From positions 5,410,381 to 5,474,380 of the forward strand of contig NC_037646.1 in NCBI RefSeq assembly GCF_003254395.2: a stretch of DNA of 64,000 nucleotides, given 5' to 3'. Shown one piece after another: positions 1 through 13,500 of the stretch. Source of the stretch: Apis mellifera (Eukaryota > Arthropoda > Insecta > Hymenoptera > Apidae). A program made the translations under genes and the position numbers. The notes under the pieces were generated by a model. It searched no databases, was not told where the DNA came from, and worked only from the letters and a program-made list of their open reading frames with translations. The stretch's first letter is position 1. Each line of letters starts with the position of its first letter.

Positions 1-1999
1 AAGATATCGGGTGATTTTGTGAACGACATAAAAATTAAACTTTGATAAATAATATTGAGCTTAAAATCTTATGTCTTTTTATCATTAGTATCAACGGATT
101 AACCTTAATCTTCCATAAATATCGAGAAGTAAACAATTATTTTAGATAATAACCATTTCCCTTGAAAAATAAAACCACCAATAATTCCTGCGAGAAAAAC
201 TTTTTTTTAAGAACAATCACAATATAATATATTAATTTATCAAACTAAATTTTTCACCTATTCAATTCTTTTTCTCTTAATAATACATATCAGATATAAC
301 TAATCTTTCGATAATTCAACTGCAACGGTTAATTTTTTAAATTACAGATAATTTATTTAATCCTCTTCGATACTCTCCATTCCACAACTTTTCCTTAATT
401 CTTCACCATCTTCGTTCCTTTGTTTCCCATCGTGACAGAATAAGCCTCTGTGCAGGTAAAGTGTCCCTAATCTATTCATCGCCATCAGCCACGAGCGAGA
501 GAGTTCATTAGCCAGGACCAAGTCGTACGTTGCCGTAGGTCAGCGATGCTCGACACGATCTTCCGGCAACGCTACGTGACATACACTCGTATGCCAAGGG
601 AGTCGAGGGTGTGCACGCGTTTTATCGTGGATCAGGGATCGCTACACGGTGCGTATCGAGGCGAGCCGTAGGGAACGCGGAAAATACTCGTTTCGGTTAA
701 TAATAAACACGCAAGTTGACTCGTCCAACTGCGGAAATTAAATAAACGAAAATCACAACGGAGAGAGACTACAAAGACTCTCTGCAAAGAGCGTTTTTTC
801 GAGAGGCGTTCGTTGCAATTAATCGCGAGCTATTTTGTCTCGTAGATCGCTGCGATAAGCGGATGAGAAGTTGGATTGCATTGGTAATTAGCGAGGTTTC
901 AAGGTTTCTTTTCTATACTATATGTTCAATGTAACTGTGAAAATAGAATGGAAAATTGTATTTTTAGAGAGGGGAAGGGAGAAGGGGATCGAACGAGATA
1001 TTTTTTTTAGAAGTGATCTATCATGGAAATTAAGATATAAAAAATATTTCTTGAAATATCTGTGGAATGAAGTTTATTGTGACTAGTTATAAAAGAATGG
1101 AAGAAGTTGAATATTTATGGAATAATTGTTCCGAAGAAATAGAAAAGAATGCAATATCCGAAGGCATAATAATAATTCTGAGAATGTTTAATAGCGAAGA
1201 GAAAAAAAGAAGAATGAAAGAAGAAAAGACATTCCATGATTGTTATCTTTCTAATTTGCATAAATATTTGCGAAACTTGGTGGTAAAGAGTCAAAAAATA
1301 AACGTAGTTAAAAATAAACACTTGGAAAGCTTAGTCATTTATTCGCATTATGATAATTATTTGCGAAAAAGTTATTCAGCGAATATTTAACTACGATGAC
1401 ATCAGAATTCGTTTTTTCTTTTTCTAATCTATATATACGTGATAATTTACAAAACATTTTTTCTTTTTTTATATATTATATATTTCGATAAACGCTTGTA
1501 AATATTTATCAATCGATGAAAAATTTAAAAATTAAAATAAATCTAAAAGAAATACATTATACACGCGTTATTGGACGCGATATGGAACGTATAACGTAAT
1601 TATGAATATAATGGGGAGCCAAATCCTCATTGTACGAAATCTGTTGTTTAAATATTGGCCTAATCGAATATCTTTATTATCGTTCGTGCATACTATTAAG
1701 ATCTCTATAATATTACGGTTTATTTGCTTTAATTAACTATTATTCCTATTATTAATACGAATAATAGATATTCTATTACTACGCGAATATCGCGGATGAT
1801 TAAAATTTCAACGCGTACACATGATGAATTTTGTGAATTGATATCCCCGATCTATACATCGCAATACAAATGAATATTCTGAATAATGGAATGAACGAGT
1901 ATATTCCGAAATAAAATAATCGATGATACTTATTCCAAGGGAATAATACTTTCGATCGTTCCTTCATTCAGAATTATTAATTTTCAATCCTATTTTCTT
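1..1999. other. Non-coding, likely intron or flank of the large gene
   Basis: AT-rich except for a CpG-richer island at 480-720. That island has an open run of about 66 codons without recognisable features. A Lys/Glu-rich 107-codon frame at 1067-1390 is treated under findings. No splice-linked exon identified. Confidence 0.5.
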
Positions 2000-2624
2000 G
2001 CAAATGATTTTTCAACTATATTCATTCAAAAGAATCCATCATACTTTTTTCACAGAAAAAGAATCGAAAGATTTTTCCCAAAATTAATAATCAACATATA
2101 ACACAATGATTTGATATTTTTTTATAGAACTGCAAATGATTTTCCAACTACGTTCAAAATAATCTATTATACTTTTTTCACAGAAAAAGAATCGAAAGAT
2201 TTTTCCCAAAATTAATAATCAACATATAACACGATGATTTGATATTTTCTTATAAAGCTGCAAATGATTTTCCAACTATACATTCAAAAGAATCCATCAT
2301 ACTTTTTTCACAGAAAAAGAATCGAAAGATTTTTCCCAAAATTAATAATCAACATATATCACGATGATTTGATATTTTCTTATAAAGCTGCAAATGATTT
2401 TCCAACTATTATACATTCAAAAGAATCCATCATACTTTTTTCACAGAAAAAGATTTTTCTCAAAATTAATAATCAACATATAACACAATGATTTGATATT
2501 TTCTTATAAAGCTGCAAATGATTTTCCAACTATACGTTCAAAAGAATCCATCATACTTTTTTCACAGAAAAAGAATCGAAAGATTTTTCTCAAAATTAAC
2601 AATCAACATATAACACAATGATTA
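2000..2624. repeat. Tandem minisatellite, about 4.8 units of 124-132 bp
   Basis: Units begin at 2000, 2132, 2260, 2390 and 2514, each with GCAAATGATTTTCCAACTAT or a close variant. Each also has a CATACTTTTTTCACAG block and a TAATAATCAACATATA block. Units differ by small indels and a few substitutions; the last is truncated. No coding potential beyond chance. Confidence 0.9.
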
Positions 2625-2706
2625 ATAATTAAAAAGAAAATTCTTCCTATCCTTAATAATCTTGCTCGACGTATAATAAACACAACGACATAATGCGAGT
2701 ACTCAC

Positions 2707-3130
2707 GTCAAACTATCCACCAATAGCGTCTGAAAATCCCAAAGATAAAATGAATATCTGTATCGGCACCGACGAATAGAGTCAGATTAGAGAGGGAAGA
2801 GACGTGAGCAGGAGTGGTACGCGAGCCAAGACGAGGCCTCTGGAGCTGGAGCGCTACTAAACAACTGACTTTTATGCTGGAAGCTCGATGAGAGGACCGA
2901 GGCATCGGTAGTAGTGGTATTGTGCGCGACACGTTCGCTAGGGAGGTGTATGAACCGGCAACGAGTTCGTTCAAGAGAACGACTTTCACTGGCCCCGTAT
3001 ACGTGCACGTTGTACAACTTGCTTTTTCTCTGGCGCCTCGGCCACCGTTTTCACCCGGGGAAAAAAGAATCGCAACCTGCGGTAATCGTAACCGGGGAGC
3101 CGCAATTAAGAGCATCCGCCATTGAGGCTT
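2707..3130 (-). other. Possible non-coding first exon with promoter, minus strand
   Basis: GC-rich island ending in a donor-like GAC|GTGAGT (GTGAGT at 2706-2701). The open frame running through it (M at 3115 to past the donor) has no recognisable domains and reads like chance. An initiator-like TCAGTT lies at 2868-2863 on the minus strand. By analogy with exons A and B this could be a third start site of the large gene, but the -1 base of the donor is not the usual G. Confidence 0.2.
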
Positions 3131-6100
3131 GCAGCTTAACCCGTTTTCGCGGCAATTTGCATTTTAACAGCGCGGCTGCCGTGCCAATTGTCATGGAACG
3201 TGGGCCATACCTACGTGTACATGCTAATTTTCATTTCGTTGTAAATCTATTAATGCGCGGATGACTTTTAGAGAGGGTTTGCTTTGAAGGTTGAAAGGTT
3301 TTTTTGATCGTCGATTTGCTTTGAACGCGTTGGAAGAAGGATTTTCAAGTCCGGTTTGAGCAGGATAAATGAGCAGGGGGGGTTTTTCTTTTTTTGACGT
3401 TTTGGCTCGTGTTTCCAAGGTGGATGCAGAGGAATTATGTAAGGGTGGTTTTATTTTTGTCCGTGTTTGCGAAATAAATTGAAAGAATCGTTTGCTCCTC
3501 GAAAAAAGAGGATATTCTGATTGTATAAATGAGGAGTAATTATCATTCGACGTGAGATTTTTTTATAATAACAAATTGTATTATGTACATGATCAATTAT
3601 GATGAATTGTATATATAATAATTATTCAATTTGTTTCCAGTTTACATTTCGAGTAAAACTTGAATTTATTTCTGACACGAAGACACATAAAATGGATAGT
3701 TAAATAATCTTAATGGATTCTTGACGTAAACCACCAGCAGCTATTAGTCTTATCTAATGAGCTTTCACTTTAAAACAAAAACGAAGTTGTTCCAAACTAT
3801 GTTCTGTACACGTAACCATATAAATTTGTAATCTTTCTTTTCCTTTTTATAAACGAAATAAATCTTTCCCAAAGGATCGAAGAATTAATGGATCGAGAAA
3901 TCAATCTTAATTAAAATTTATCACGATAAATTTTAATTAATCAAAAAAACAATAATCGTCAAAAACTCTGTTAGCTCTCCTCCGATATCTCGAATCTTTA
4001 TTTTATTTCTTGTTATGAAAAAGAAAATAATAGCTCGCGAAACAATCGACTTCACAGCCCGTAAAATACCGCATAAACAATAAACGAACAACTAACGAGC
4101 GAATAATCGGGCAAACAAAATGTCGAACAGCGCGAAATCCCTGTCATCGATCAAAAGTGACGCAACGAGACGTGTTAATCCAAAGAAGAACTGAGTTGAG
4201 ATGCAAACGAGAGAAAATACTCTCTCTCTCCATCGATTATTATCTCGCGAGAGATGCATTCGCGATATTTCGTTTCCATTATTCTCTATTGCAACAATGC
4301 ATGCAGAGAAGCGATGAGATCACTTCTCGAGTCTTCGAGGTGATATCATTCGAGATCCAGGCTTCTAACGATTTGTTTACAAGCTTGAAATAATATCACG
4401 GAGTATTATTATTCTCGTTGCGTTTTACTACTCTTATTCACGGCGATGGATCAACGACAATGTTGTCCGCCTCCACCGTGCGCGGCCATTTAAGCTCCGA
4501 ATAGATAGAAATAAAAAAATTCGAATAATTCGAATCTCGTCGCTCTCGTCGTCGTTGTTGTTTCAAAATGCAGATTTCCCTGATTATTTAGCTTTCGATG
4601 ATAGTTGTTTGTTATACGCCTCGCTTATTAGCATAGAGATTATGTATTTAACGCGGGGGAGGGAAAAACATTGGATGGATATCCTTTTTCGAAAGTATTT
4701 CCGTGTATTTTTATAATTAGATCGAATGGAAAATTTTAAAAAAGAATTTATGGAATCGTATATATAATATATGATGCACGAAAGATTAAAGAGATTTTTA
4801 TCTCAATTTTCTTGCAATCTTGTGTCGATTATATCGAGAAGGTTTCTTGAGAAATTATTACATTGTGTGATAAATTACTATTTTCCGTGATGCGATTTAT
4901 GTTTCAAAATGTTTGACATTTGTCGCTTAATTCGCGGAGGTATGCGAAAAACACGTGGAAAAGAACGATGGATCATTTATCTACTTATAATATATTATTT
5001 ATAAACGACATTAACGTTCGGGAAGAGTGCATTAACTCAATAAATCTATTATTAGTATCTAATCGCGTAAACAGAGAACGAAATTAAACGTTTGAAGGAT
5101 GGCCAAATGAAGATGCCGCAAAGTTAAGTGACAAATAGCTGTCTTCGATTTGTTTAATAAACAACAACGGAATAAATTCATCGAAATATATAAAATATTC
5201 TTACTTATCTAAAAATCGATTCCAATATCGATATATAATTTTCAAAACTGATAAATTATATATATCGAATTTTATCATATATTTTATCAAAGTGTTCAAA
5301 AGACGAGTAAATAAAAAAATTGAAAGTTTAAAGACATTTTCTCATCCCCAACAAATGCAAATTCTTCCTCTCCCCTCTACAGGAAGAAAACACGGATGAA
5401 CAATTTACAATTGCAAACGTGAGAATCGGGTTGGTTAAGGCCTATTCTAAATAAACGAAAGAGATGCAAATGAAAGAAGGGCATTCATCCGAGGTGAATT
5501 TTCAAGAAACTTGGTTTCTCTTCGCTGCATCGTGAAAAATCGTGGAACTGCTTGAACAATCGTTTCTTTCATTCTGCGTATTTTTAAAAATATTTTTAAC
5601 GAGATTTCTTTTTTCACTTATTACTTTCCATATCGATCGTTTCCACCCACGATTGGTTGCTTCTTGATTAAGTAAATTACAGCCGTACAGGCTGAAATGT
5701 CATTTTAAATGCCATCGTTTATTCGCGTCGTTAATAATGATAAACAAGTATTACGTTTCGCGGAAGAAAAGTGCGTGAAGGGTTTTATTGAAATTGGAAT
5801 CACAAGTGTTGTCTTGTTTCATAGGTATGCGTCAAGGTATGCAACACTTAGAGATAATATTTTCTTCTTCGTGTAAATATATACTTGGTTTGGAAGGAAA
5901 ATTCAACGGAACAAGAAGAGACGAAAGATTTATTAATGTTATTAAATTAACTCGTTTAGATTTATTACGTTTCAATTATATAATGCAATTTATTTTATAA
6001 ATAGTTTCTTTTTGAATTGTAATTATTCTGGACTCGATTGCGAGTAAAAATATTTTCAGAAAATAATTCTATTCTTGAATGAAAGTATGTTTGTTGATTA

Positions 6101-8186
6101 AGATTCGATAAAGGAAGAGTTAAAAATAGTGGAAGACAGAAGAAGCCTATCAAAGTATAAAATTAACTCGTGGATTTATTTATACTCATTGTTAACATTC
6201 ATTGTATAACCTCAATGATATCTTTTAATAGTTTCCATTATCGATTATGCATACGATATGTATTATGCGTTTCCTTTTTTTTTTTTTTTTAAATATTTAT
6301 ACAATATTTGAAGATTATATACAAATTTATTAAACCTGATTAAAAATTGATTCTGTATTTCAATTAGTATTATTATCGGAAACCATGGGCGAAATTTAAA
6401 ATTAATTAACCGAATAAATGTATATGCATGTATTTATTTCGTGAAATTTATTCATCGAGTGAATCTCATCATTCTTAATACGCTTATTGATATGCAGAAA
6501 ATCACGCTCGATTGAAATTCAATTGTCATTCACTTCATTTCGAATAAAGAAGATAATATAAGTTCTTTTCTAATTTTTATAATATTCAATGGACGAAACT
6601 TTGTCAATAATTAACAATATCGATAACAATCGTTCTTTGCAAATTATTTTCAAAATATTTTATTTTACCACGTATAATAGTGCATTAATAATAATATTTC
6701 ATTTCTAAAAAACAAACAAACAAACAATTTCTTCACACCAACCATGCAAGCAACATTTATCGTCAACCCATTTTCCATGCATATTCCTGTTATTAGGAAT
6801 AATATATCCCTGTTTTCCTTTCCTCGCAAAAGGCAAAACGAAAAAAGGAGGAAATAGAGCAACCGTTTCCCAATTCACGGCGCTTTTTTCCTTCTTTTTT
6901 TTCTTTTTTTTTTTTTTTTTACACGAAACACCAACCCGGCTCCAGAATGCCGGTTAATTAATTGCACGTGGCAATGCAAACAACAATACGTCGTAACGAA
7001 ACCGGAGGGAAAAGTACACGCGAGTGACCTTTTCACGAGTTAGTTTCCCACGCGTGGGTGGCAAACTGGTCCGGTGATCGTGATCACAGGCCGAGCAGAA
7101 GCTTGTGTGCCTGTTCAACGATGAAATTTATCGGAATCAACGAGCCTCGATTCGATTCGAACGATTTAAATGATCGGGTATCGTTTAATCGATCGAACGA
7201 GCAGCAAGAGTTTGATAAAAAAATTTCGGTGCTTTATTTTCTTTTTTTTTTAATTCACAGAAACTTCTCTGGAAAGGGATGAATTTTTTCCCTTCTTCCC
7301 ATCGACTTTGAAATTTTTCATTTATTATTAAAATTCCGAATAATAGAGAAGAGCTACTTCTAAGACGCGTTCGTAAAGGAATAATACTTGCAAAAGAGAA
7401 TAATAAATAACTTTTCCCCTTATATTTCTTGATAATCGAGATTTTCTCGTTTACAAAAGAAGGAGATATTCTAAATTGGAGAAGATAAATTTTAAAGTAC
7501 AACTTTTTATCAAAAGTCAAGGAACATGTTAAAATTAAACGAAAAAAAATAAATACGTTACAACATCGTGCAAGAATCAAAAGATCTTCTCTCTATAAAT
7601 CTATTCGCAACAATAGCAACAATATCTCACCCAAAAATCGAACGAGAAACTTATTCCTTCCGCTCCTCGGATCAACTCTTCAAAAAAAACTTCGATACGA
7701 ACGATCGCGAGAATCTAATTGTCACTCAGCCCACTCGACGACATTAGACACTTTGCCCGATGCATTCTCAGGGTCTATTAATTTCGTCCACGAGGAAAGA
7801 GGGGGAGGGGAGCCACGTAGAAAGAGACGAATGAGATGGGTTCCGAGATGGATTTCGGCGGCGGAATACGGAGCAAGGCTTTTCGCGTTCGATAGCCGTG
7901 CGTGTTCAATGCTAAGCTTGAAATGTGAAAATACTGCGACACAGGCGTGCCATTAACCCAAAAATTCGATCTCTATCCGCGTGGACGTGCGCCGGATAAA
8001 CGAGCGAAACGTCGAGTCGAAGGTGCAGCTTTCCATCACCTGAGTCCTTTTCGTCCCCATTGAAATATGATGCGCGTTATACGGAGAGGGGAGGGAGGAG
8101 GGATCACAAATCAGGGGTCAGCAGGAGAGAAATTTATAATTCACTCTTAGTTTACTTGGTCCTTCGATCATCTCTTTCTTTCGCTC
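3131..8186. other. Non-coding, AT-rich
   Basis: Likely intronic on the reading that exons A and B belong to a gene continuing left. GC-richer patches at 4440-4500 and 7730-8060. T-runs at about 6278-6291 and 6905-6920. No supported exon. Confidence 0.5.
3907..3940. repeat. Perfect inverted repeat, 15-bp arms, 4-nt loop
   Basis: Arms TTAATTAAAATTTAT at 3907-3921 and its exact complement at 3926-3940, separated by CACG. It could form a hairpin or cruciform. Confidence 0.9.
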
Positions 8187-8890
8187 GTAATTAAATAAAA
8201 ATTCCTATGAATTATTTTATGGTTTAATTTAAACACGTGATATATTCAAAATCTCTTACGTATTTTATAAATCTTTTCTTGTTAGTTTTACTTTTTTTTT
8301 AAATTATATAAATTTTATGTTATATTATATCTTTAATTATATCTATTATATTATATTATATTATATCTTTTATAAATTATATTTCTCGTTACATAATTAA
8401 ATAAAAATTCGTATGAATATTTGGTTTAATTTAAATACGTGTGTGATATTCAAAATCTCTTATGTATCTTATAGATCTTTTCTTGTTAGTTTTACTTCTT
8501 TTTTAAATTATATATAAATTATATTTCTCGTCATGTGATTAAATAAAAATTCGTATGAATATTTGGTTTAATTTAAACGCGTGTGTGTGATAGTTCTTGT
8601 TAGTTTTACTTTTCTTTTAAATTATGATATATTTCTCATCATGTAATTAAATAAAAATTTGTATGAATATTTGGTTTAATTTAAACGTGTGTGTGATTCA
8701 AAATCTCTTTGTATCTTATAGATATTTTCTTATTAGTTTTACTTTTCTTTTAAATTATGGTATATTTCTCTTTAAATAAAAGTTCGTATGAATTTGGTTT
8801 AATTTAAACGTGTGTGTGATATTTAAAATTTCTTACGTACATTTTAGATCTTTTCTTATTAGTCTTATTTATTTTTTAAATTATACCACA
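8187..8890. repeat. Diverged tandem array, five irregular units of about 105-205 bp
   Basis: Units start near 8189, 8394, 8538, 8644 and 8770, with AATTAAATAAAAATTCGTAT or variants, then TTGGTTTAATTTAAACGTGT and TTGTTAGTTTTACTT blocks. The first unit is lengthened by a TATTA-rich stretch (8310-8370). Very AT-rich. Confidence 0.8.
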
Positions 8891-10079
8891 AATTAAAATT
8901 TATTCATCGATTAAAAATATATATAAATATATCGTGATTATCGGGCGATCAAAGCGCGATTGTTAATTATTAACAATTGAATTTTGCATTCTTCTCGAAA
9001 ACAGAAATACGCGAATATTATATTACGTTGGATCGATATATGGCATAACAATTAAGGTTTTATAAGATGAGTATTTAATACTGATAATATCTCATTTAAC
9101 AGTTAATAGAATGAAATATCGCGAAACATATCGAGAGCATAGAATAATGAACGGAATTGAATTGGGAAACGGATTCCATTCGTTCGAGGGGAACCGGATC
9201 GCGCGTGAATTCCACGGATTTTTGGTTTTCTGCAAACTTCAATTGGATATTTACACGAATGATTCTTCGGCATCTCCCCTTATATAACCAAATTTGTAAA
9301 AAAGAAATTTTCAATCGTTAAAATTATTCGCCTGCCAACGTCATTAATCAATCCAATCTTTATTAATTTTTATTTTATTTCAATCTCTAGAAATACATCT
9401 CTAAAAACTACCTTTATCGTACACTTTGATCGAACGAGTCTCGCATCGACCAAATTTCCCATGATCCAAAGAAGCAAGCAAGCAAAAAAAAGAAGAAAAG
9501 AAGAAGAAGAAGAAAAGAAACCGCGGCTAAAGAAATTATATCTGCGCCACGTCGTCGTCCCCGAAAGGGAACACGAGCCCGCAAGGCAAGAAAAATGACT
9601 CGACCTCGGTTGAGCCCACGGCCAAAACACGACAAAGAACGAGATCCCCTTCTCCCCTCCCCGCTTGTTCTCGCGTGGCTGGTTGGCAAAGCTTGGAAAC
9701 ACTCGCGACGCGCCGCGAATTTTATTATTTCCCTCCTCTCCCGCCCCTCCTTTTATCGCGGCTCGAATTCATCGCGCGGCGAACGATACCTGGAAGCAAA
9801 GCGTGCTCGTGGCCGCCGATAATGCAAGCAAACTTCCGCCGCGTGAGGGCAAGCCGCGGCGAGGGAAAGAAAAGGAAATTTCCATTGTAGTCAAAGGCCA
9901 ATCGAAACTTTTATTGTGATCGACGGGAGGTGAATGGGATGATTCGATCGATCGCGCGTGTCGATGGATTTATCGCTGCTTTTCTTCACGAAAAAGTGTA
10001 CGGTGAATATTTATCGTCGTTTAAATATCGTGGGATGGTTTGGTAAGTTGAAAGAGAAATGGAATGGAATGGAATGGGA

Positions 10080-10545
10080 GGAGTCGAAAGAAAGAAGGAA
10101 GGAAAGAGATATTGTTTTATTCGAAGGGTTTCTAGGAAGAATTGAACGGTTTTGATAATAAGAAGTAACGATTTTGTTAATTATCTCAATTGTATACAAT
10201 AATAATCAATACCCAGTGTTCTGAATCTACGGTCTGAGGTATCGAAAGAAAGAAAGAAGGAAAGAGATATTGTTTTATTCGAAGGGTTTCTAGGAAGAAT
10301 GGAACGGTTTTGATAATAAGAAGTAACGATTTTGTTAATTATTTCTTTTCTTAAGAAATATCGAAATTGTACAATAATAATCAATATCCAGTTCTGAATC
10401 TACGTGTTTGAGGAGTCGAAAGAAAGAAAGAAGGAAAGAGATATTGTTTTATTCGATGTGGAAGGGTTTCTAGGAAGAATGGAACGGTTTTGATAATAAG
10501 AAGTAACGATTTTGTTAATTATTTCTTTTCTTAAGAAATTGTTCT
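10080..10545. repeat. Tandem array, three units of about 158-173 bp
   Basis: Units start near 10081, 10239 and 10412. Each begins with a GAAAGAAAGAAGGAAAGAG purine run, then GATATTGTTTTATTCGA, GGGTTTCTAGGAAGAAT and AAGTAACGATTTTGTTAATT. The core is nearly identical between units, suggesting recent duplication. Confidence 0.85.
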
Positions 10546-13500
10546 GAATCTGATCGAATTCGAAAAGGGAAACAGCTGTTTCTTTCCTTGGAACGTAGAT
10601 TTTACGAATCACGAATGTCATTATACGATAGTCACGAATGTCAGAGATAAATGTGCGCGTGATGTACACCGAGAATGAGAAATTTATGCAAATGTTTCAC
10701 CAACTGAATGTCAATGATACAAACCTAACCCACTGCTCCACATAACGTTGTGTATCCATTATTCGTGCCCCATTACACGAGAACGCATAAATTATCGCCG
10801 ATCCAACCCCATCACGTATAAATCAATCAAGCTTAATCAATGCATCCTCTCCAAGTTCTTCCAATTATCCCTTCGTCGTTTCGAGAAAGATTCTCAAAGA
10901 TTTCCTTTCAAAATCGATTCATCGAAAATCTATTCACAATTGGATCCATATTCCAAAATTTCAATATTCAAAAAGCGCGCGATAAAGTAACAAATAAACC
11001 AATTTCAAGAAAAATTATAAATTGAAATTATAAACATTATAAACTGAAGTTCGTGAATCGTCGAGAACAGTGCGAGATATTGTTGTAGTTTATTCGATTT
11101 GCATTTACATCTCGAAACTTTCGCTTTTCAATCATCGAAAATCATCGGATGAAATCCAATTTTCACGCGCCTCGAAAAGTTTCGAAGTTGTAAAGGGAGA
11201 GGAGGAAAAGATATAAACGACGTAAACGAATCTTTCGATCGCAGCAATTTCCGTGATCGATTTGCCGGCCAAAGCTCCGGCTCCTCTGATTCCGTTGGCT
11301 GACGAGCTAAATTTAAATCGGATCGACACCCTGGATTATTTATGTCCAACCCAGATCGACGACAGAAACTGTTGCACCCATTGCACTCGCTCCGTTGTTG
11401 ATTTCTTCTATTCTATTTAAACTTTGAACGTACTCGCCGCGGTACTTCCGGTATCCGAACTTACAACGCATCGAGAACGTTCGACGTTCGAGAATTTCGA
11501 GAGGCGAAAAGAACGAAAGCTTCGACGAAAGATTAAAAAATATTTTTTATAAAAGAAAATTTGTAAAATATTTAATCGAGTTTCTCTCTAATCGTGTTTA
11601 AATTTCAGCTTTCTTTTTTCTTCTTTCTTTAATTTGGGATGAAAATAAATATCCATTTTATAATCTTGTGCACGAAATCTTGTTATTAAATTGTCTAAAT
11701 CTTCGTCAGAGGGGAGATAGATTATGAAGAACATGCAAAAGGAGAATAAAGATGGACCATGTACATCTCCATTCATACACTTCTCTGGCTTTCAAATATT
11801 TTTTTTGTTGATATTTCACCATGTTCCATTACACGAATCAATAACAATTGAATTTACGTATTTTTTGATGTCCAAATATAGTAAATATATATAATCATTG
11901 GCCTCCAATTTCAACTTTCCTATCCATTGAAGACCGTCTTAATATTAATCTTCCTATCCTCTTGTTTCCTAGAAATTAATTTTTACACTCATTTTTATTA
12001 ACACTTGTCGCATTCGAAATCATCGACCTATGTTAAGCATTTTATAAAAAGAAGAAGGAAGATTTCGCCGTGGTTCTTTTTTTACCACCGCGAAACGCGG
12101 TGACATTCGGAACGAAGTAGGGAAGTACGGGGTATTCTCATCGTCCAAGGTCGCCCAGAATCTGAAAATATCTCCAGTGAATCGATCCAGCGGCGGCCGA
12201 GTCGAAATAGCGCTCCCACTGTTGTTCGCGTACGTATTTTTACGAAAGAGGGAGTCGCAAAGGGACGGGATGGGAACAGCGGCTCTTTTGCCGGGATGAA
12301 AGATCAAAGACCCGAAAGAACAGGATCTTCTCTCCGTCGCGTATGTGTCTCTCCCGATGTCTACGCCAGACCGCCAAAAGAAGTTTTCAAAATTGTAAAT
12401 TGATTCCCAAGAGTTTGTTGCAAGGATATATTCTGAGATATCTTGTTCTGAATGGAATAGAAAACAATATTTTTATTTCCTTTCGTTCGAAATATGGAAA
12501 GAATTTTTTTTTTGAAACTTTGAAACTTTCCTCTCTAAAGATTTATTTTAAAAAAACTTGTGTTTTAGGAATGGAAAAGACGTAAGATGGAAAGAAAGAT
12601 AATTAAGTAAAATGATTAAAAGTCTGTCTGATATAAAAGATTTTCTTTCATTAAAAATAGTAGAGAATAAAAAAAAGAATGATTTATCGAAGAAGAAGAA
12701 AAAAAAAATTCGCAGACAAGTCGTGAAGTCATTGGCACTCAATCAATGGGAAACAATGAAAGGAGTACATCGAGGCCATCATCGTCGAGAGAGTGCGCAG
12801 AGGCTGCGAAACACATTTCTCGAGCAAATAAACGGTGCAACTCTCGGTTTATTCTCCCTCACGTCTCCCCGAGTCTCAAAGAGATCAAAGCTTGAGGAGA
12901 ATCTTGCACACCGTCGAGATGGAAAGAATTATAATAACCCTAAGAATTATAATCTCCTTTCGAAATGGCGGCGCTCTCTCGTTAGCGAATAATTTCTCTG
13001 TCTCATCGAGGAAGAAAATGAAAAGGAAGAAGAAGGAATCCCAAGAAGGAGAGGAGCATTTAACGAAGAATCGTTCTCCAGGGAATGTTCTCCCCGGATA
13101 AAAATCTACCTACCTACCCTCTCCAATATAAACTTGCTCGTATTTTTAACGCTCGAAAACGTGAACGAAACGCTTTCCACGTTCAACAATCCGGCAGCAG
13201 CTGGCTCCGCTTTATTTTTTCATCCGCCTGTATAGCGTCAATATTATTATTGGCCATCGAAGAAATTCTTCGCCGGCCATTTTCTTCGTCGAGAACGGGC
13301 CCAAATACTCTTACTCCGCTAAGTTATCCAGGATACATCAATACTCATCAAGAAAGACAACATCAGAGAAGATATATTATTCGAGAAAATTAGGGGAACG
13401 GATTATAAGGGAAACGAGGAAGGGAGAGAGATTTTGTTCCTTTTAAAAAAAATCCACGATCGATATAATCGTGTATATAAAAAAGGGTTCGAAGAAAAAT

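Noticed and set aside
2708..3115. 135-codon minus-strand ORF
   Set aside because: Composition is that of a GC-rich island; frames on both strands are open there, and no domain is recognisable. A non-coding leader fits better.
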